DNA of 64,000 nt from Bog-473 sp963764305 (GTDB lineage Bacteria > Actinomycetota > Acidimicrobiia > Acidimicrobiales > RAAP-2). Position numbers and translations under genes: made by a program. The DNA lies in contig CAVXSD010000006.1 of assembly GCA_963764305.1 (NCBI GenBank), forward strand, positions 744,001 through 808,000. Reading direction: 5' to 3'. The notes under the pieces were generated by a model that was given only the letters and a program-made list of their open reading frames with translations, did no database searches and was not told the DNA's origin. Each line of letters opens with the position of its first letter. Within the stretch, counting starts at the first letter, position 1. Positions 8,764 through 18,509 of the stretch are shown here, one piece after another.

Positions 8764-9635
8764 GGACGCTCCTCTCTGTCCCGTTCACCGGCCACGACGT
8801 CCGCCACCTGGGCCCCGCTCGGCAGAACGCGCTCGCTCTCGACGAGGGCGGCCGCCCGTGCGCCCGCCTGCTCGCGCCGCGACAGGAGCTGGTCGATGGC
8901 CGAGGCCGCTCCCGCCGGGCTCCCGTTGTAGGCCACCCGTCCCCGGTCCAGCACGAGTGCCTTGCCAGCCAGCTTCAGCACACGGTCGACCTGCTGCTCC
9001 ACCACCAGCATCGCCGTGCCGTTGCGGTTGATCGCCTCCAGACCCGCGTAGACCGCATCGACGACGATGGGCGCCAGGCCCAGCGAGAGCTCGTCGGCGA
9101 CGAGGAGCTTTGGCGGCACCACCAGCACCTTGGCCAGGGACAGCAGGCGCTGCTGTCCCCCCGAAAGCGTCCCGGCGGTCTGCTTGCGGCGCTCGCCCAG
9201 AATGGGAAATTCCTCGTAGGCCCGCGCCAGGTTCTCCGGCACGCTGGCGCGGCCGGCGCGCTGGCGAAAGACCAGCACCAGGTTCTCCTCGACGGTGAGG
9301 CTGGAGAAGATGCCCCTGCCCTCCACCACGTGTGCCATGCCCAGTCGGGCGATCCTCCAGGCCGACGTCCGGGTCACGTCGGCACCGGCAAAGCGGACCG
9401 AGCCATTGGTTGCGGTCACCAGGCCTGTGATGGTCCGGGCCACCGTCGACTTGCCCGCGCCGTTCGAGCCGATCAGTGCCACCACGCTGCCGGCTGGAAT
9501 GCTGAACGACACGTCGAAGAGCGCCCGGTACGGGCCGTAGGAGGCCGAGACGTGTTCCACCTCGAGGATGGCGCCGTCGTCGAGCGTCGCCGCGCCCGTC
9601 GACCCCGGGGCGAGGTCCTGGCCGGCGCCGGTCAC
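8760..9635 (-). CDS. ABC transporter ATP-binding protein, LivF type
   Basis: The 291-residue ATPase has Walker A GSNGAGKST, the Q-loop region, signature LSGGQQRLLSLAK and Walker B LLVADELSLGLAP. The short C-terminal arm after VVEQQVDRVLKLAGKALVLDRG fits the LivF branch of branched-chain amino acid type transporters. The extra C-terminal 35 residues and the N-terminal DLAPGST extension are lineage-specific. It overlaps both neighbours by four bases (ATGA at 9632-9635 and 8760-8763). It powers import with the LivG-like partner. Substrate is inferred below from context, not sequence. Confidence 0.92.
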   Translation of the reverse strand: MTGAGQDLAPGSTGAATLDDGAILEVEHVSASYGPYRALFDVSFSIPAGSVVALIGSNGAGKSTVARTITGLVTATNGSVRFAGADVTRTSAWRIARLGMAHVVEGRGIFSSLTVEENLVLVFRQRAGRASVPENLARAYEEFPILGERRKQTAGTLSGGQQRLLSLAKVLVVPPKLLVADELSLGLAPIVVDAVYAGLEAINRNGTAMLVVEQQVDRVLKLAGKALVLDRGRVAYNGSPAGAASAIDQLLSRREQAGARAAALVESERVLPSGAQVADVVAGERDREERP

Positions 9636-10402
9636 GCCGACTGCCCGAGGTAGGCATGGCGTACCAGCGGGTTGTCCATCACCTCGGCGAAGGTCCCCTC
9701 GGCGATCTTGGCGCCGACGTCCATCACGACCGTCCGGTCGACTACGTCAGCCACGATGCCGAGGTCGTGCTCCACCAACAGGACGGCGGTGCCCCGGTCC
9801 CGCTGAATGATGCGGAGCACCGCGGCCAGGTCGGCTGTCTCGTGCTCGTCGAGACCCGAGGATGGCTCGTCGGCCAACAAGAGCCTCGGCTCGCCGGCCA
9901 GTGCCCGGGCCAGCTCGACGAGGCGGCAGTGGCCGAGTCCAAGGGCCGAGACGGGGGTGTCCGCCAGCTCGGTGAGTCCGACGAGCTGCATCGTGCTCTC
10001 GACCTTCTCGCGCTCCTCGTCCGTCGGAGTGCTCATGCCGCAGAGGTCCTTCCAGAGACGGCCGGTGCGGGTCCGGGCGCGCTCGGCGACCATGAGATGG
10101 TCCCGGACGGTCATGTCGGCAAAGACCTCGGCCCGCTGATAGGTGCGTCCGATGCCCAGGCGGGCCCGCTTGTACGTCGGGAGGCCCCGGAGGGAGCGGC
10201 CCTCGAACTCGATGCTCCCGTCATCATTTTTCAGCTGCCCACACACGCAGTTGAAGAGTGTCGTCTTGCCGGCGCCATTGGGCCCGACCAGACCGACGCT
10301 CTCCCCGGACCGGACCTCGAACGTGATGCCTTGCACCGCGTTGACGCCCCCGAAGGACTTCGAGACGTTGTGCAGCGCCAAGAGCGGCTGCTCATCAGCC
10401 AT
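9632..10402 (-). CDS. ABC transporter ATP-binding protein, LivG type
   Basis: The 256-residue ATPase has Walker A GPNGAGKTT, the LivG-type insertion GRTYQRAEVF after it, signature SALGLGHCRLVELARAL and Walker B LLLADEPSSGLD. The signature reads LGLGH rather than LSGGQ, a degeneration that is common in this branch. The ending LVRHAYLG matches LivG proteins. It overlaps the permease stop and the LivF start, so the whole operon is likely translationally coupled. Confidence 0.92.
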   Translation of the reverse strand: MADEQPLLALHNVSKSFGGVNAVQGITFEVRSGESVGLVGPNGAGKTTLFNCVCGQLKNDDGSIEFEGRSLRGLPTYKRARLGIGRTYQRAEVFADMTVRDHLMVAERARTRTGRLWKDLCGMSTPTDEEREKVESTMQLVGLTELADTPVSALGLGHCRLVELARALAGEPRLLLADEPSSGLDEHETADLAAVLRIIQRDRGTAVLLVEHDLGIVADVVDRTVVMDVGAKIAEGTFAEVMDNPLVRHAYLGQSA

Positions 10403-12410
10403 GGACCGCCTCCTCGCCCATGCCGCCCCCCATCATCGGCCGGCCCGCTCGGCCCGGGTCGGTCGCCGGTCGAGGGAACCAGCGCTCGAACAAGGGTTCG
10501 AAGCGCTGCATGGAGCGTCGCTTCTGGAATTCCAAGATGCCCTCGGGGTGCTGGGCATAGGTCAGCGCGCCGAAGGCGAAGAGCACGAAGGTGAGGTTGG
10601 CGAACTGGGGCGGCGCATACCCGAGGAGCTTCTGGATGATGACGTACCCGAACGCGCCCTGGATCGCCCCCTCGACCGTCGTGACCCCCGTTGTCACGAC
10701 GATGACCACGAAAGCGAGACTGAAGACGTAGTTGAACTGCTGGGGGTTGGCCACTCCCTGCTGCACAACCAGCAGGGTGCCCCCGATGCCCGCCACCGCG
10801 CCGGACAGGGCGAAGATCAGGATGCGCTGCCAGGTCAGGTTGATCCCGATGCCGGCGGCGGCCGTGTCGCTCCCCCGCATGGCCCCCAGAAACCGGCCGA
10901 CGGTGCCGCGGCGGATCATCAGGATCGCCAACACGACCACGACCAGCACGGCGAAGGTGGCCAGGAACAGGGCGTGGCCGTTGGGGTTGAGCAGGCCGAA
11001 CGGGCTGCCCCAGTCGACGTTGTTCATGGGGCCGAGTCCGCCCGAGCCACCGCCGAGCGTCTGCGAGCTCTGGATGACGTTGTCGAACACCAGCGCCGCA
11101 CCCAGCGTCATGAGGGCCAGGCCGAGCCCCCGCAGGCGCAAGGAGAGCGCGGCGAGGACGATCGCCACCGCGGCCGCAAATGCCGCACCGACCAGCATCC
11201 CGGCCATCATCGAGAGGCCGAGGTGGTTGGCCAGCTGTGCCGCGGTGAAGGCACCCACCCCGGCCAGGCCGGCCTGAGCCAGGGACAGCTGGCCTCCCAT
11301 GCCGGTGATCAGCGTGATGGAGAGGAACAGCGTCGAGAACGCGAGTCCTTGGTTGAGGACGCTCTCCCAGTCCCGGGGCATCCAGGTGAGCATGGACAGG
11401 ATGAAGCCCCCCAGGAGCACGTACCACAGCACCCTGATGACGCGGCCCATCGCCGGCGTGCGGACTGCGGCGGCCAGTGGGGGCAGCGGCGGGTCCACGG
11501 AGGCCAACGGGTCCGTGCCCTTTTCGAGGTTCCGCATGCCGGGATGAAAGAGCAATGCGCCCACCAGCACGAGGAAGGGCAGGCTGGGCAGGATCGAGGT
11601 GAAGAGGAAGCTCTGGGTGGGCAGGTAGCCCTGCAGCGTGAAGGTGGCGATCCCGATCGCCACGGCGGCCAGCGCCGCGATGGCCATGGAGCGGAATGCG
11701 GCACAGGCCGCGGCGGCGATGGCCGCCACCATGAGCGTGAGAAACGGCTGGGCCTGGACCTGACCGAAGTTCGGTGCCAGCAGGACACCGGCCAGGCCGG
11801 CCAGGAAGCTCGAGATCACCCAGGCCACCGCGACCACACCGCCTGCGTTGACCCCGTCGAGCTGCACCAGGCGCCGGCTCTCGACGGCGCCGCGCATCTG
11901 CAGCCCGAGAGGGGTGAGCCGCATCATGATACCCATCGCGAGCAGCACCACCGAGGTGAACACGACTGCACTCATGTCGAGCCCGTTGAAGGGTGCGCCC
12001 GCCAGGGTGAAGTAGACGGTGTTGGGGTCGAACACGATACTCGGCGGCGCGTAGTAGTTCTGGGAGATGAACGTCTGCATCAGGGCCGGGATGCCGACGA
12101 GCAGGCTGATGCTGGTGACGAGCTTGGCCATGTTGTTGGAGTTCGGTATGCGGCTGAAGAGCAGGCGGTCGAATCCCAGCCCGAGGAGCGGCGAGACGAG
12201 CACCACCGCGACGACGAAGGCCAGCCACACCGGGAAGTGCGCGCTCTGGATCAGCGCCGTGAACAACAGCGACGCCACATAGGCCTGCGCGGCGAACGCG
12301 AAGTTGAAGACGCCCGTCGCCCGATAGGTGAGGACCAGGGCCACCGCGACGATGGCGTAGGTGCAGCCATAGGGGACGCCGGGAATGGCAAAACCTAGGA
12401 ACTGCTCCAT
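10395..12410 (-). CDS. ABC transporter permease, LivH-LivM fusion
   Basis: The single 671-residue membrane protein joins a LivH-like half (MEQFLGFAIPGVPYGCTYAIVAVALVLTY onwards, to about residue 295) and a LivM-like half (after about residue 325, with GMGGQLSLAQAGLAGVGAFTAAQL, the LivM loop). Each half has about eight hydrophobic helices. In many bacteria these are two genes; the fusion is usual in some actinobacterial transporters for fatty acid or aromatic substrates, which is inference. It lies 53 bp after the binding-protein gene and overlaps livG by eight bases. Confidence 0.92.
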   Translation of the reverse strand: MEQFLGFAIPGVPYGCTYAIVAVALVLTYRATGVFNFAFAAQAYVASLLFTALIQSAHFPVWLAFVVAVVLVSPLLGLGFDRLLFSRIPNSNNMAKLVTSISLLVGIPALMQTFISQNYYAPPSIVFDPNTVYFTLAGAPFNGLDMSAVVFTSVVLLAMGIMMRLTPLGLQMRGAVESRRLVQLDGVNAGGVVAVAWVISSFLAGLAGVLLAPNFGQVQAQPFLTLMVAAIAAAACAAFRSMAIAALAAVAIGIATFTLQGYLPTQSFLFTSILPSLPFLVLVGALLFHPGMRNLEKGTDPLASVDPPLPPLAAAVRTPAMGRVIRVLWYVLLGGFILSMLTWMPRDWESVLNQGLAFSTLFLSITLITGMGGQLSLAQAGLAGVGAFTAAQLANHLGLSMMAGMLVGAAFAAAVAIVLAALSLRLRGLGLALMTLGAALVFDNVIQSSQTLGGGSGGLGPMNNVDWGSPFGLLNPNGHALFLATFAVLVVVVLAILMIRRGTVGRFLGAMRGSDTAAAGIGINLTWQRILIFALSGAVAGIGGTLLVVQQGVANPQQFNYVFSLAFVVIVVTTGVTTVEGAIQGAFGYVIIQKLLGYAPPQFANLTFVLFAFGALTYAQHPEGILEFQKRRSMQRFEPLFERWFPRPATDPGRAGRPMMGGGMGEEAVHG

Positions 12411-12463
12411 TCCCGACGTCCCCCGATCCCCGCGGCCGTCTCGCTACGCCCTCGCCGTGCCGT

Positions 12464-13852
12464 TCAACCGACCGGTGTGCCCGGTGGCGGCTTGATCAGC
12501 ACGGCGTGCGAGTAGCTCGTGCCCGGGTTGCTGCCCGAACCGTTCAGGATCGACCCGGACAGCCGGAAGCACTCGAAGACCTGTGGCTTCTTGGCGATCA
12601 CCGTGACGTACTTGCTTCCCTGCACCTGAATGAAGGCGCTGCAGGTGCTGTTCGTGATGGGATAGGTGTGGCCTCCGCCCCCCGGGCTCCAATTGGTGGG
12701 GGTGGTGAGGCCGTTGGCCGTGTCGGCCGTCATCTTGTTGATCGCGTTGATGACACCCAGCTGCGTCGGGTTCGGACCGGCCGCCTTGAGGCCGGCCACC
12801 AGCAGCGCCGCCGACTGCCAACCCTGCAGCGCGACCTCGTCGTAGACCCACTTCGGCTCGTACTTCTTCATGGCGGAGATGTACGCGGCCAGCCCCGGGT
12901 AGTTCTTGAGCGGCGCGTCGAACGGCACGTGCTGGATGTTGAAGTACACGCCCTGCATCAGGTCCTGGTACTGGTTCAGGGTGCTCTGGTCGTTGCCGTT
13001 CAGCCACAGCTGCTTGGCCTGGATCCCGTACTGCTTCACGCCGCGGGCCAGGCTGATGTTGCCGGTGACGTCCATGCAGCTGAGGATGAAGTTGGTCCCC
13101 GCCGCCTTCATGCGCTCCGCGTCGGGGATGACGCTGGCGCCGTAGCTAATGCTGGTGTCCACGTAGCTGACCTTGATGCCGGCCTTCTTGAAGGCGGAGA
13201 CCGCTTGGTTGCAAGACCCGTTGGAAGAGGCGATGTTGTAGGCCAGGACGCCCACCGACGGGGTCTTCTCCACCTTCTTGGCCAGGTAGATCCACGCCGG
13301 GTCGCCCGCGGCGTAGTCCTGGACCGACCCGCCGGCGGCGAAGAGGTTGGGCTGCCCGCTCCAGTTGCCGGTGACGTTGTAGCCGAACGTCGGAGTGCAG
13401 GTCTGCACGAAGTAGGTCGGCGTGAAGAAGGCGGTAGCCACGCCCGCGACGGCGAAGACGTGGTCCTGGTCGACCAGGGTGTGCTCCAGCGCCGTGTCCT
13501 GGCTCGGGTTCCCGGTGTCGTCGGTGTTGTAGGTCAGCTTGATCTGGCGTCCGTCCACACCGCCGTGGGCGTTCACGTAGTCGTAGTACCCCTGGATCCC
13601 CGGCACGAGCGACTCGAAGTTCGAAGCGATCGGCCCGGTCAGCGTCGACATTGCCCCCGTGTTGATGGTGGTCGCCGTGACCCCCGGCGCCTTGTTCGCC
13701 GCCGCGCACGCTGCGCTGGTGGCGGCCAGCGGGCGCACCGCCGCCGTCGCGCTCGACGCCGGTCCGACGAGCACCGCTCCAGCGGCCACGATCAAGAACG
13801 CGCAGGCGCCGGTGGCAACCCGTGCCACGGCGCCCTTGCCTTTCGTTCTCAT
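12464..13852 (-). CDS. Extracellular substrate-binding protein of the Liv-type transporter
   Basis: From ATG 13852 the protein has 462 residues. Upstream in-frame ATGs at 13876 and 13897 cannot be excluded, since the GGGAGG box is only two bases from 13852. The N-terminus MRTKGKGAVARVATGACAF is a signal peptide with a hydrophobic core, ending near ATA-AVRP. The mature part reads as a periplasmic-binding type I fold (TTINTGAMSTLTGPIASNFE, GVDGRQIKLTYNTDDTGNPS, VGVLAYNIASSNGSC). No lipobox Cys is evident. It is the first gene of the ABC-thiolase operon, and its ligand is probably a carboxylate degraded by the thiolase. Confidence 0.88.
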   Translation of the reverse strand: MRTKGKGAVARVATGACAFLIVAAGAVLVGPASSATAAVRPLAATSAACAAANKAPGVTATTINTGAMSTLTGPIASNFESLVPGIQGYYDYVNAHGGVDGRQIKLTYNTDDTGNPSQDTALEHTLVDQDHVFAVAGVATAFFTPTYFVQTCTPTFGYNVTGNWSGQPNLFAAGGSVQDYAAGDPAWIYLAKKVEKTPSVGVLAYNIASSNGSCNQAVSAFKKAGIKVSYVDTSISYGASVIPDAERMKAAGTNFILSCMDVTGNISLARGVKQYGIQAKQLWLNGNDQSTLNQYQDLMQGVYFNIQHVPFDAPLKNYPGLAAYISAMKKYEPKWVYDEVALQGWQSAALLVAGLKAAGPNPTQLGVINAINKMTADTANGLTTPTNWSPGGGGHTYPITNSTCSAFIQVQGSKYVTVIAKKPQVFECFRLSGSILNGSGSNPGTSYSHAVLIKPPPGTPVG

Positions 13853-13999
13853 TGCCTCCCGATCCCCACCAGACATCCCGTACCCCCAACCAGTCATCAC
13901 GTACCCCCGATCCGGCTCTCGCCGACTCATCTTCGACCGCAGCGGGTCACTGTACTTGCAGGGCCTTTTGGCCACCGTTCACCCCAGAACCATCTCGCT

Positions 14000-15701
14000 T
14001 CACTCCAGGAACAATCTCTGTCGGTCGAATTCACGCAGCGCCCGCACCTCCTGGGCGGTCACCGCCGAGAGCTCCTCCACGTGACGCGCCACATCGGGCT
14101 CGTAGCCACACGACGACGCGAAGGCGCGCACCCGGTCCTCGACCGACCCCTCCCCCGCCGGCACGGCGGAGATCCGGAGGACCCCGTCCTCCCGGCGCAG
14201 GACGCCCTTGTCGGTGACCACGCTCGCCACCCTCTGTCCCGGCGACGTGACGTAGGCGGCGCTGCGGGGCAGTCGTTCCGGCCGGGCCAGGGTGACCACC
14301 ACGCAGGCCGTGGCCCTGGTGGCCACGTCGTTGGCACCTCCCGAGCCGACCAGGAACCGCCCGTTGGCCAGCTCCGTCGAGTTCAGGCACCCCTCCGCGT
14401 CGACCTCGGCGGCGCCGAGGCATCCCACCGTCGTCGTCCCCGGACCGCCGATCACCATGCCGAGCACGGCCGACGCATCCGAGAGGTAAGGCGTCGCCGG
14501 AAAGACCCGCTGGTTGAAGATGTAGGGGTCGGCGGGAGTGGGCTCGTACCCCCACAGCCCGAGCTCGGCCGTCAGCATCACCCTGCGCCCCGCGGCCCGG
14601 GCACGCCCCACCGCGACCCAGGCGGCAAGGTTGGCCACCCCGGCACCGGCCAGGACGGCGTCGGCATCGATTTCGGACACGACCCGTTCGACCTCCCGCG
14701 CTCCCAGCGACGCCGCCTGCTCCCAACGGGTGATCGCGGGATCGTCGACGACTGGGTTGGCGTCCGCGTCGGCCTTCCACGACATGGGGTCGGAGCGACC
14801 CTCGAGCCATCTGAGCTGCTCCGGACCGACCCGGGCGAGGTAGTCCTCGTGCGTTGTCGGGCCGAGCACCCACTCGTCGACGTAGGCGTCGAACTCGTTC
14901 CTGGCCGCCGCCTCGGCGGCGGCGCTCCAGTGCGCGACGTCCTCTCCATAACTACGGACGGGAAGTCCTGGGGCATAGCAACCCCCGGGATGAGCGCCAT
15001 AGGGCGCCTCCACCACTGCGAGGACGCGGTGACCGGGCACGCGCACCCGATGCCCGAGTCCTTCCAGGTCGTCGACCACTCGCTCCACGGTGGCGACAAC
15101 ACCGCGACGGGCCGCCCAGGCACCCCAGACACCATCGAGGAGCGGCTCGGAAAAGACGAGGTTGCCGGCCGGGTCGGCGGCGGCGGCGTGCACCAGGGCA
15201 ACGTCGGGCGCCAACGGTTCGAGCAACCCGAGGGGGCCGAAGGGCGAATCGACGACGGTGAAGCCTTTGTTGTCGGCCATCGACGAGCCGATCAGTGACC
15301 CGGTGACAGCCGCAGGCAGGCCGCGGGCGGCTGCTTCGAGCCTCTGGGACAGAGTGAGGATGGACCAGTGCTCGACCTCGACGTCACCTGACTCGTAGGC
15401 CTGGCGGAAGACAGGGTTGGGTGTGTAGGTCGGGAAACTGTTGCCCGAATACGCGGTGACCACCTTGCGGACCAACCCACCTCTGAAGAAAGCCGCCCCC
15501 AGCGCGCCGAGGCTGGTCATGACGAGCGTGAATCCCGGGTCCGTGCCCCAGAATTTGGCGAGCCAGCTCCCGGGCGGCCGCGGTCCAGCGGCTGTGCCCC
15601 ATCATCACCAGGACGGTGTCGCCGGGCTGCACGCCACGCCGGACCGCGTCCTCCAGTGTCGTCACGAGCGGGCCGCCCCCCGGCAAGGCCGTTGAGGTCA
15701 T
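14000..15701 (-). pseudogene. CoA-transferase family I, alpha-beta fusion, interrupted by one frameshift
   Basis: Two overlapping reading frames together make one CoA-transferase of about 567 residues. The first (from ATG 15701) gives LEDAVRRGVQPGDTVLVMMG and SRWTAAARELARQ. The second (14000-15520) gives MTSLGALGAAFFRGGLVRKV to the end, including the beta half with LGAAEVDAEGCLNSTEL and GSGGANDVATRA. Removing one A from the AAA run at 15554-15556 (minus-strand sense) restores ARQFWGTDPGFTLVMTSLGALG. The break is either a sequencing error or a recent mutation. The family moves CoA between acids. The gene is divergent from the TetR regulator and shares its operator at 15771-15792. Confidence 0.8.
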
Positions 15702-15770
15702 GCAACCGGCTTCACGCTGGACGCCCCATCACGAAAACTCCTGGTCCAACCGCCTTTTTGACCCCCAACG

Positions 15771-15792
15771 AACCTGACCACCGTGTCAGGTT
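15771..15792. promoter_or_regulatory. Dyad operator with 8-bp arms AACCTGAC/GTCAGGTT (site 3)
   Basis: This is the longest of the eight dyads, with perfect 8-bp arms around CACCGT. It lies between the divergent CoA-transferase (start 15701) and the TetR gene (start 15806), 14 bp from the latter. The position suggests that the regulator controls itself and the transferase. Confidence 0.75.
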
Positions 15793-15805
15793 AGCCATTT
15801 CAGCC

Positions 15806-16615
15806 ATGCACCGGCACTACCATGCACCGGGCATGGGATCGCCGACAGTCCGACGTGGCCCGGCGCCCGCCATAAAGAAGCCGGCTCAACCCCCTGCGCC
15901 CAAGAAGGGGACGACCCCGAAGACCCCGGCTCGGGTCTCCTTGCCATCGGCCGACGGCCCGGCTGGCGACAACGGACTCCCCATGGCGGACGCCGATTCG
16001 GTCGGCGCTCCCGCGAGCAAGCGGGTCTTGCGGAGCCAGGGCAGGCGAACGATGCGCAAGCTCCTGGACGCGGCGATGGTCGCATTCGACAAGCGGGGCT
16101 ACCACGCGACCCGGGTCAACGATGTGGTCGAGATCGCCAAGACCTCACACGGAACCTTCTACCTGTACTTCTCTAACAAGGAGGACCTTCTGCGAGCGCT
16201 CGTGGCCGAGGCGGCAGGCGAAGCGCAAACGCTCTATGACGCACTCAGCACCCTCCCGGCACAGGGGAACGCACCCCAGTGGGAGGATGTGCACGGATGG
16301 ATCAGGGCCTACTCCGAGCTCTGGGCCCGTTACGCACCACTGTTCCGGGCCTGGACCGATCTGGCCACCATCGACCCGGATCTGGTCGACGTGATCCGCA
16401 ACACCTTCACTGTCATGTCGGGCGCCTTGGCCAAGCAGATCGGACCTGACTCCTCGGGCCACATCTTGGATCCCGATGCCGCCGGCCTAGCCACACTGGC
16501 GCTGCTCGACCGCTTCCATTACCTGCGTGAATTCGTCGGGCAACCGATCGACGATGTGGCGCTCGAAACGATCACGACCATGGTCTATCGAGCCCTCTTC
16601 GACCCGAACGCCTGA
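15806..16615 (+). CDS. TetR-family transcriptional regulator with basic disordered N-terminus
   Basis: From ATG 15806 the protein has 269 residues; ATG 15833 (MGSPTVRRG) is also possible. The first 75 or so residues are Pro/Ala/Lys-rich and probably disordered (KKPAQPPAPKKGTTPKTPA). The HTH follows: RRTMRKLLDAAMVAFDKRGY, HATRVNDVVEIAKTSHGTFY and LYFSNKEDLL, typical TetR spacing. The remainder is a helical ligand domain. Ligands of such regulators near acyl-CoA genes are often acyl-CoAs, which is inference here. It is the only DNA-binding regulator in the 1-51 kb part, and its own upstream dyad recurs at seven other sites. Confidence 0.9.
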   Translation: MHRHYHAPGMGSPTVRRGPAPAIKKPAQPPAPKKGTTPKTPARVSLPSADGPAGDNGLPMADADSVGAPASKRVLRSQGRRTMRKLLDAAMVAFDKRGYHATRVNDVVEIAKTSHGTFYLYFSNKEDLLRALVAEAAGEAQTLYDALSTLPAQGNAPQWEDVHGWIRAYSELWARYAPLFRAWTDLATIDPDLVDVIRNTFTVMSGALAKQIGPDSSGHILDPDAAGLATLALLDRFHYLREFVGQPIDDVALETITTMVYRALFDPNA

Positions 16616-16652
16616 ACGGGTGAACGGGTGAACGGGTGAACGCCTGAACGGG
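16613..16652 (+). repeat. 8-bp tandem repeat (TGAACGGG), five units
   Basis: Five consecutive copies run from the stop codon of the TetR gene; the fourth unit reads TGAACGCC, and the 8 bases before the stop (CGAACGCC) look like a degenerate extra unit. Each unit carries an in-phase TGA in one frame, so slippage here would change the stop context. No function is evident. Confidence 0.8.
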
Positions 16653-16780
16653 AGCGCACCCCGCCGTGCACGGTTACAGCACCGGCAACTGGGAGTACTT
16701 CTTCACTGATTTACTGGCAGCGCGTGGATGCTGCTCGTCGAAATCGTGCGCTACGCAACTCTCGCTTCGAGCTCCTCTGC

Positions 16781-17575
16781 CTACGTCCGTGGCTTCTTGG
16801 CTGGGAACACAAGGTCGAAGATGCCGTCGACGCCCGAGCCGTGCAGCGTCAACCCACCGTCGACCACGATGTTCTGCCCCGTCACGAAGCGGGCCAGATC
16901 GGAGCAGAGGAACACGACCACGTCGGCAATGTCCTCGGGCTCGCCGATCCGGGCTACCGGCGTTCCCGTCTCGAAGCGCTCCACCTGATCCGGCATGAAC
17001 TCGAACATCTGGGCGGTCATGGCGGTCCTGATCATCCCCGGCGACACCGCGTTGACCCGGATCGAGGGTGCGTACTCCAAAGCCGCTGACGCCGTCAGCG
17101 CGGCCACGGCTGCCTTGCTGGCCGCATAGGGGCTCTCCCCCGCCGCGGGCCTCGTCCCGCTGATGGACGCCGTGCTGACGATCGAGCCCCCTTCGCCCGC
17201 CAGCAGGTGCGGCACCGCGGCACGGATCCCCGCCCACACGCCGGTCAGGTTGACGCGGAGCACCCGATCCCAGTCGGAAAGGTCCATCTCGTGGAGCTTG
17301 CCGAACGCCGAGGTACCGGCGTTGTTGTACATGATGGAGAGCCCTCCAAGTTCGGCCGCCGCCGCATCGCATGCATCACGCAGTGCACCGGGATCGCCGA
17401 CGTCCACGCCAAAGGCGATCCCTCCGATCTCGTCGGCCACGGTCTTGGCGGAGTCTTCGTCGACGTCGAAGACGGCGACGCGGGCGCCCTCATCGGCCAT
17501 GCGGCGACAAGTTGCACGCCCGATCCCCGATCCACCTCCGGTCACCACCGCTCTCCGGCCGTCAAGCAGTCCCAT
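16781..17575 (-). CDS. Short-chain dehydrogenase/reductase
   Basis: The 264-residue classical SDR has TGGGSGIGRA for NAD(P) binding, NNAG, a catalytic Ser in TASISGT and YAASK. The acidic residue ending strand 2 (VAVFDVDEDS) favours NAD over NADP. Its ATG follows a GGGAGGGGACG ribosome-binding site and overlaps the end of the thioesterase gene by 14 bases. It ends the three-gene unit lyase-thioesterase-SDR. The substrate is unknown. A second long frame overlapping it on the same strand is a shadow. Confidence 0.88.
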   Translation of the reverse strand: MGLLDGRRAVVTGGGSGIGRATCRRMADEGARVAVFDVDEDSAKTVADEIGGIAFGVDVGDPGALRDACDAAAAELGGLSIMYNNAGTSAFGKLHEMDLSDWDRVLRVNLTGVWAGIRAAVPHLLAGEGGSIVSTASISGTRPAAGESPYAASKAAVAALTASAALEYAPSIRVNAVSPGMIRTAMTAQMFEFMPDQVERFETGTPVARIGEPEDIADVVVFLCSDLARFVTGQNIVVDGGLTLHGSGVDGIFDLVFPAKKPRT

Positions 17576-18482
17576 CGTCCCCTCCCGTCGGTTCGTCCCG
17601 ATCCGGCCACGGCGGGGTCTTGACTTGCAGCGGTTCGTCGAGCTCCCGGATCAACAGCTCCTGCGCCATGCTGAGATGCAAGGTGCCGTCCTCACCATGC
17701 ATCGTCGCACGGACGGTGGCCCGGCCACCCGCGTTCACGAGCGCCTGGAGATCGAAGATGCTCCATGTGTCGGCCCGCCAGGGGCGGTGGAACCACAAGG
17801 CGTGATCAAGGCTGGCGTCGGTGTGCGCGCCCCACACGCCGAGACTGTGTGGACGGAAGGACGCTCCGGTCATGTCGGAGAAGTACGCAAGAAGGCCCGC
17901 ATGCACCGCCGGGTCGTCCGACAGGGGCTCGCGGATACGAAACCAGCAGCGGCGTGTCGACCGATAGGTTCCATCTTCCCGCTGCTCGGTCGTCCCGAGC
18001 TCACGTATGTCGAAGGGGAAGGGTGCCTCGAACCCCTCGACGTCGCCGGGCGGTGGAATCTCCGGCGCAACAGGCAGCTGGTAGCTGTCACCGTCCTCCG
18101 GAGCGTGAAACGAGCACGTCATCCGGAACGTTTCCCTTCCCTCCACCTCGCTGATCACCTGTCGAGTGCTGAACGATCGCCCCTCGCGCACGTTGTCCAC
18201 GACGTGGGTGGTCTGCGACCCCGGACTTGTCGGGCGCAGGAAGTAGCCGTGCAACGAGTGAACCTCGAGGCCATCCGGGACAGTCCGCATGGCGGCGTTC
18301 AGCGCCTGGGCCACCACCATGCCCCCGAACACGCGGCCGTGAACCCACCATTCCGGGCAGGTCGTCGTGAAGGTCGGCCTCCCCCAAGCGTCCGATCCCG
18401 TTTCGCGTGCCGTGAGCGAATCGACCAATTCGGCCACGGTGGCCGGAATCACCTCTGCCTCTTCGGCGTCGTCAAGCTCCAA
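17562..18482 (-). CDS. Acyl-CoA thioesterase II (TesB family)
   Basis: The 306-residue double-hotdog protein reads VHGRVFGGMVVAQALNAAMRTVPDG in its N-terminal hotdog and SLGVWGAHTDASLDHALWFHRPWRADTW in the C-terminal one, both typical of TesB. The family hydrolyses acyl-CoA to free acid and CoA. The most likely start is TTG 18482, preceded by GGGAG with 7-nt spacing; an ATG just upstream is out of frame. It sits between the ureidoglycolate-lyase-like gene and the SDR. Confidence 0.88.
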   Translation of the reverse strand: MELDDAEEAEVIPATVAELVDSLTARETGSDAWGRPTFTTTCPEWWVHGRVFGGMVVAQALNAAMRTVPDGLEVHSLHGYFLRPTSPGSQTTHVVDNVREGRSFSTRQVISEVEGRETFRMTCSFHAPEDGDSYQLPVAPEIPPPGDVEGFEAPFPFDIRELGTTEQREDGTYRSTRRCWFRIREPLSDDPAVHAGLLAYFSDMTGASFRPHSLGVWGAHTDASLDHALWFHRPWRADTWSIFDLQALVNAGGRATVRATMHGEDGTLHLSMAQELLIRELDEPLQVKTPPWPDRDEPTGGDDGTA

Positions 18483-18509
18483 GGCCAGCTCCCATGTCCC
18501 GTGCGGTCG

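Noticed and set aside
10143..12398. 751-residue open frame opposite the permease
   Set aside because: It is the shadow of the Liv permease: charged, His/Gln/Arg-rich, no domain, no ribosome-binding site. High GC gives long antisense frames.
12506..15298. 930-residue open frame on the plus strand
   Set aside because: It spans the reverse of the binding protein and CoA-transferase, which have full family motifs. No protein-like pattern.
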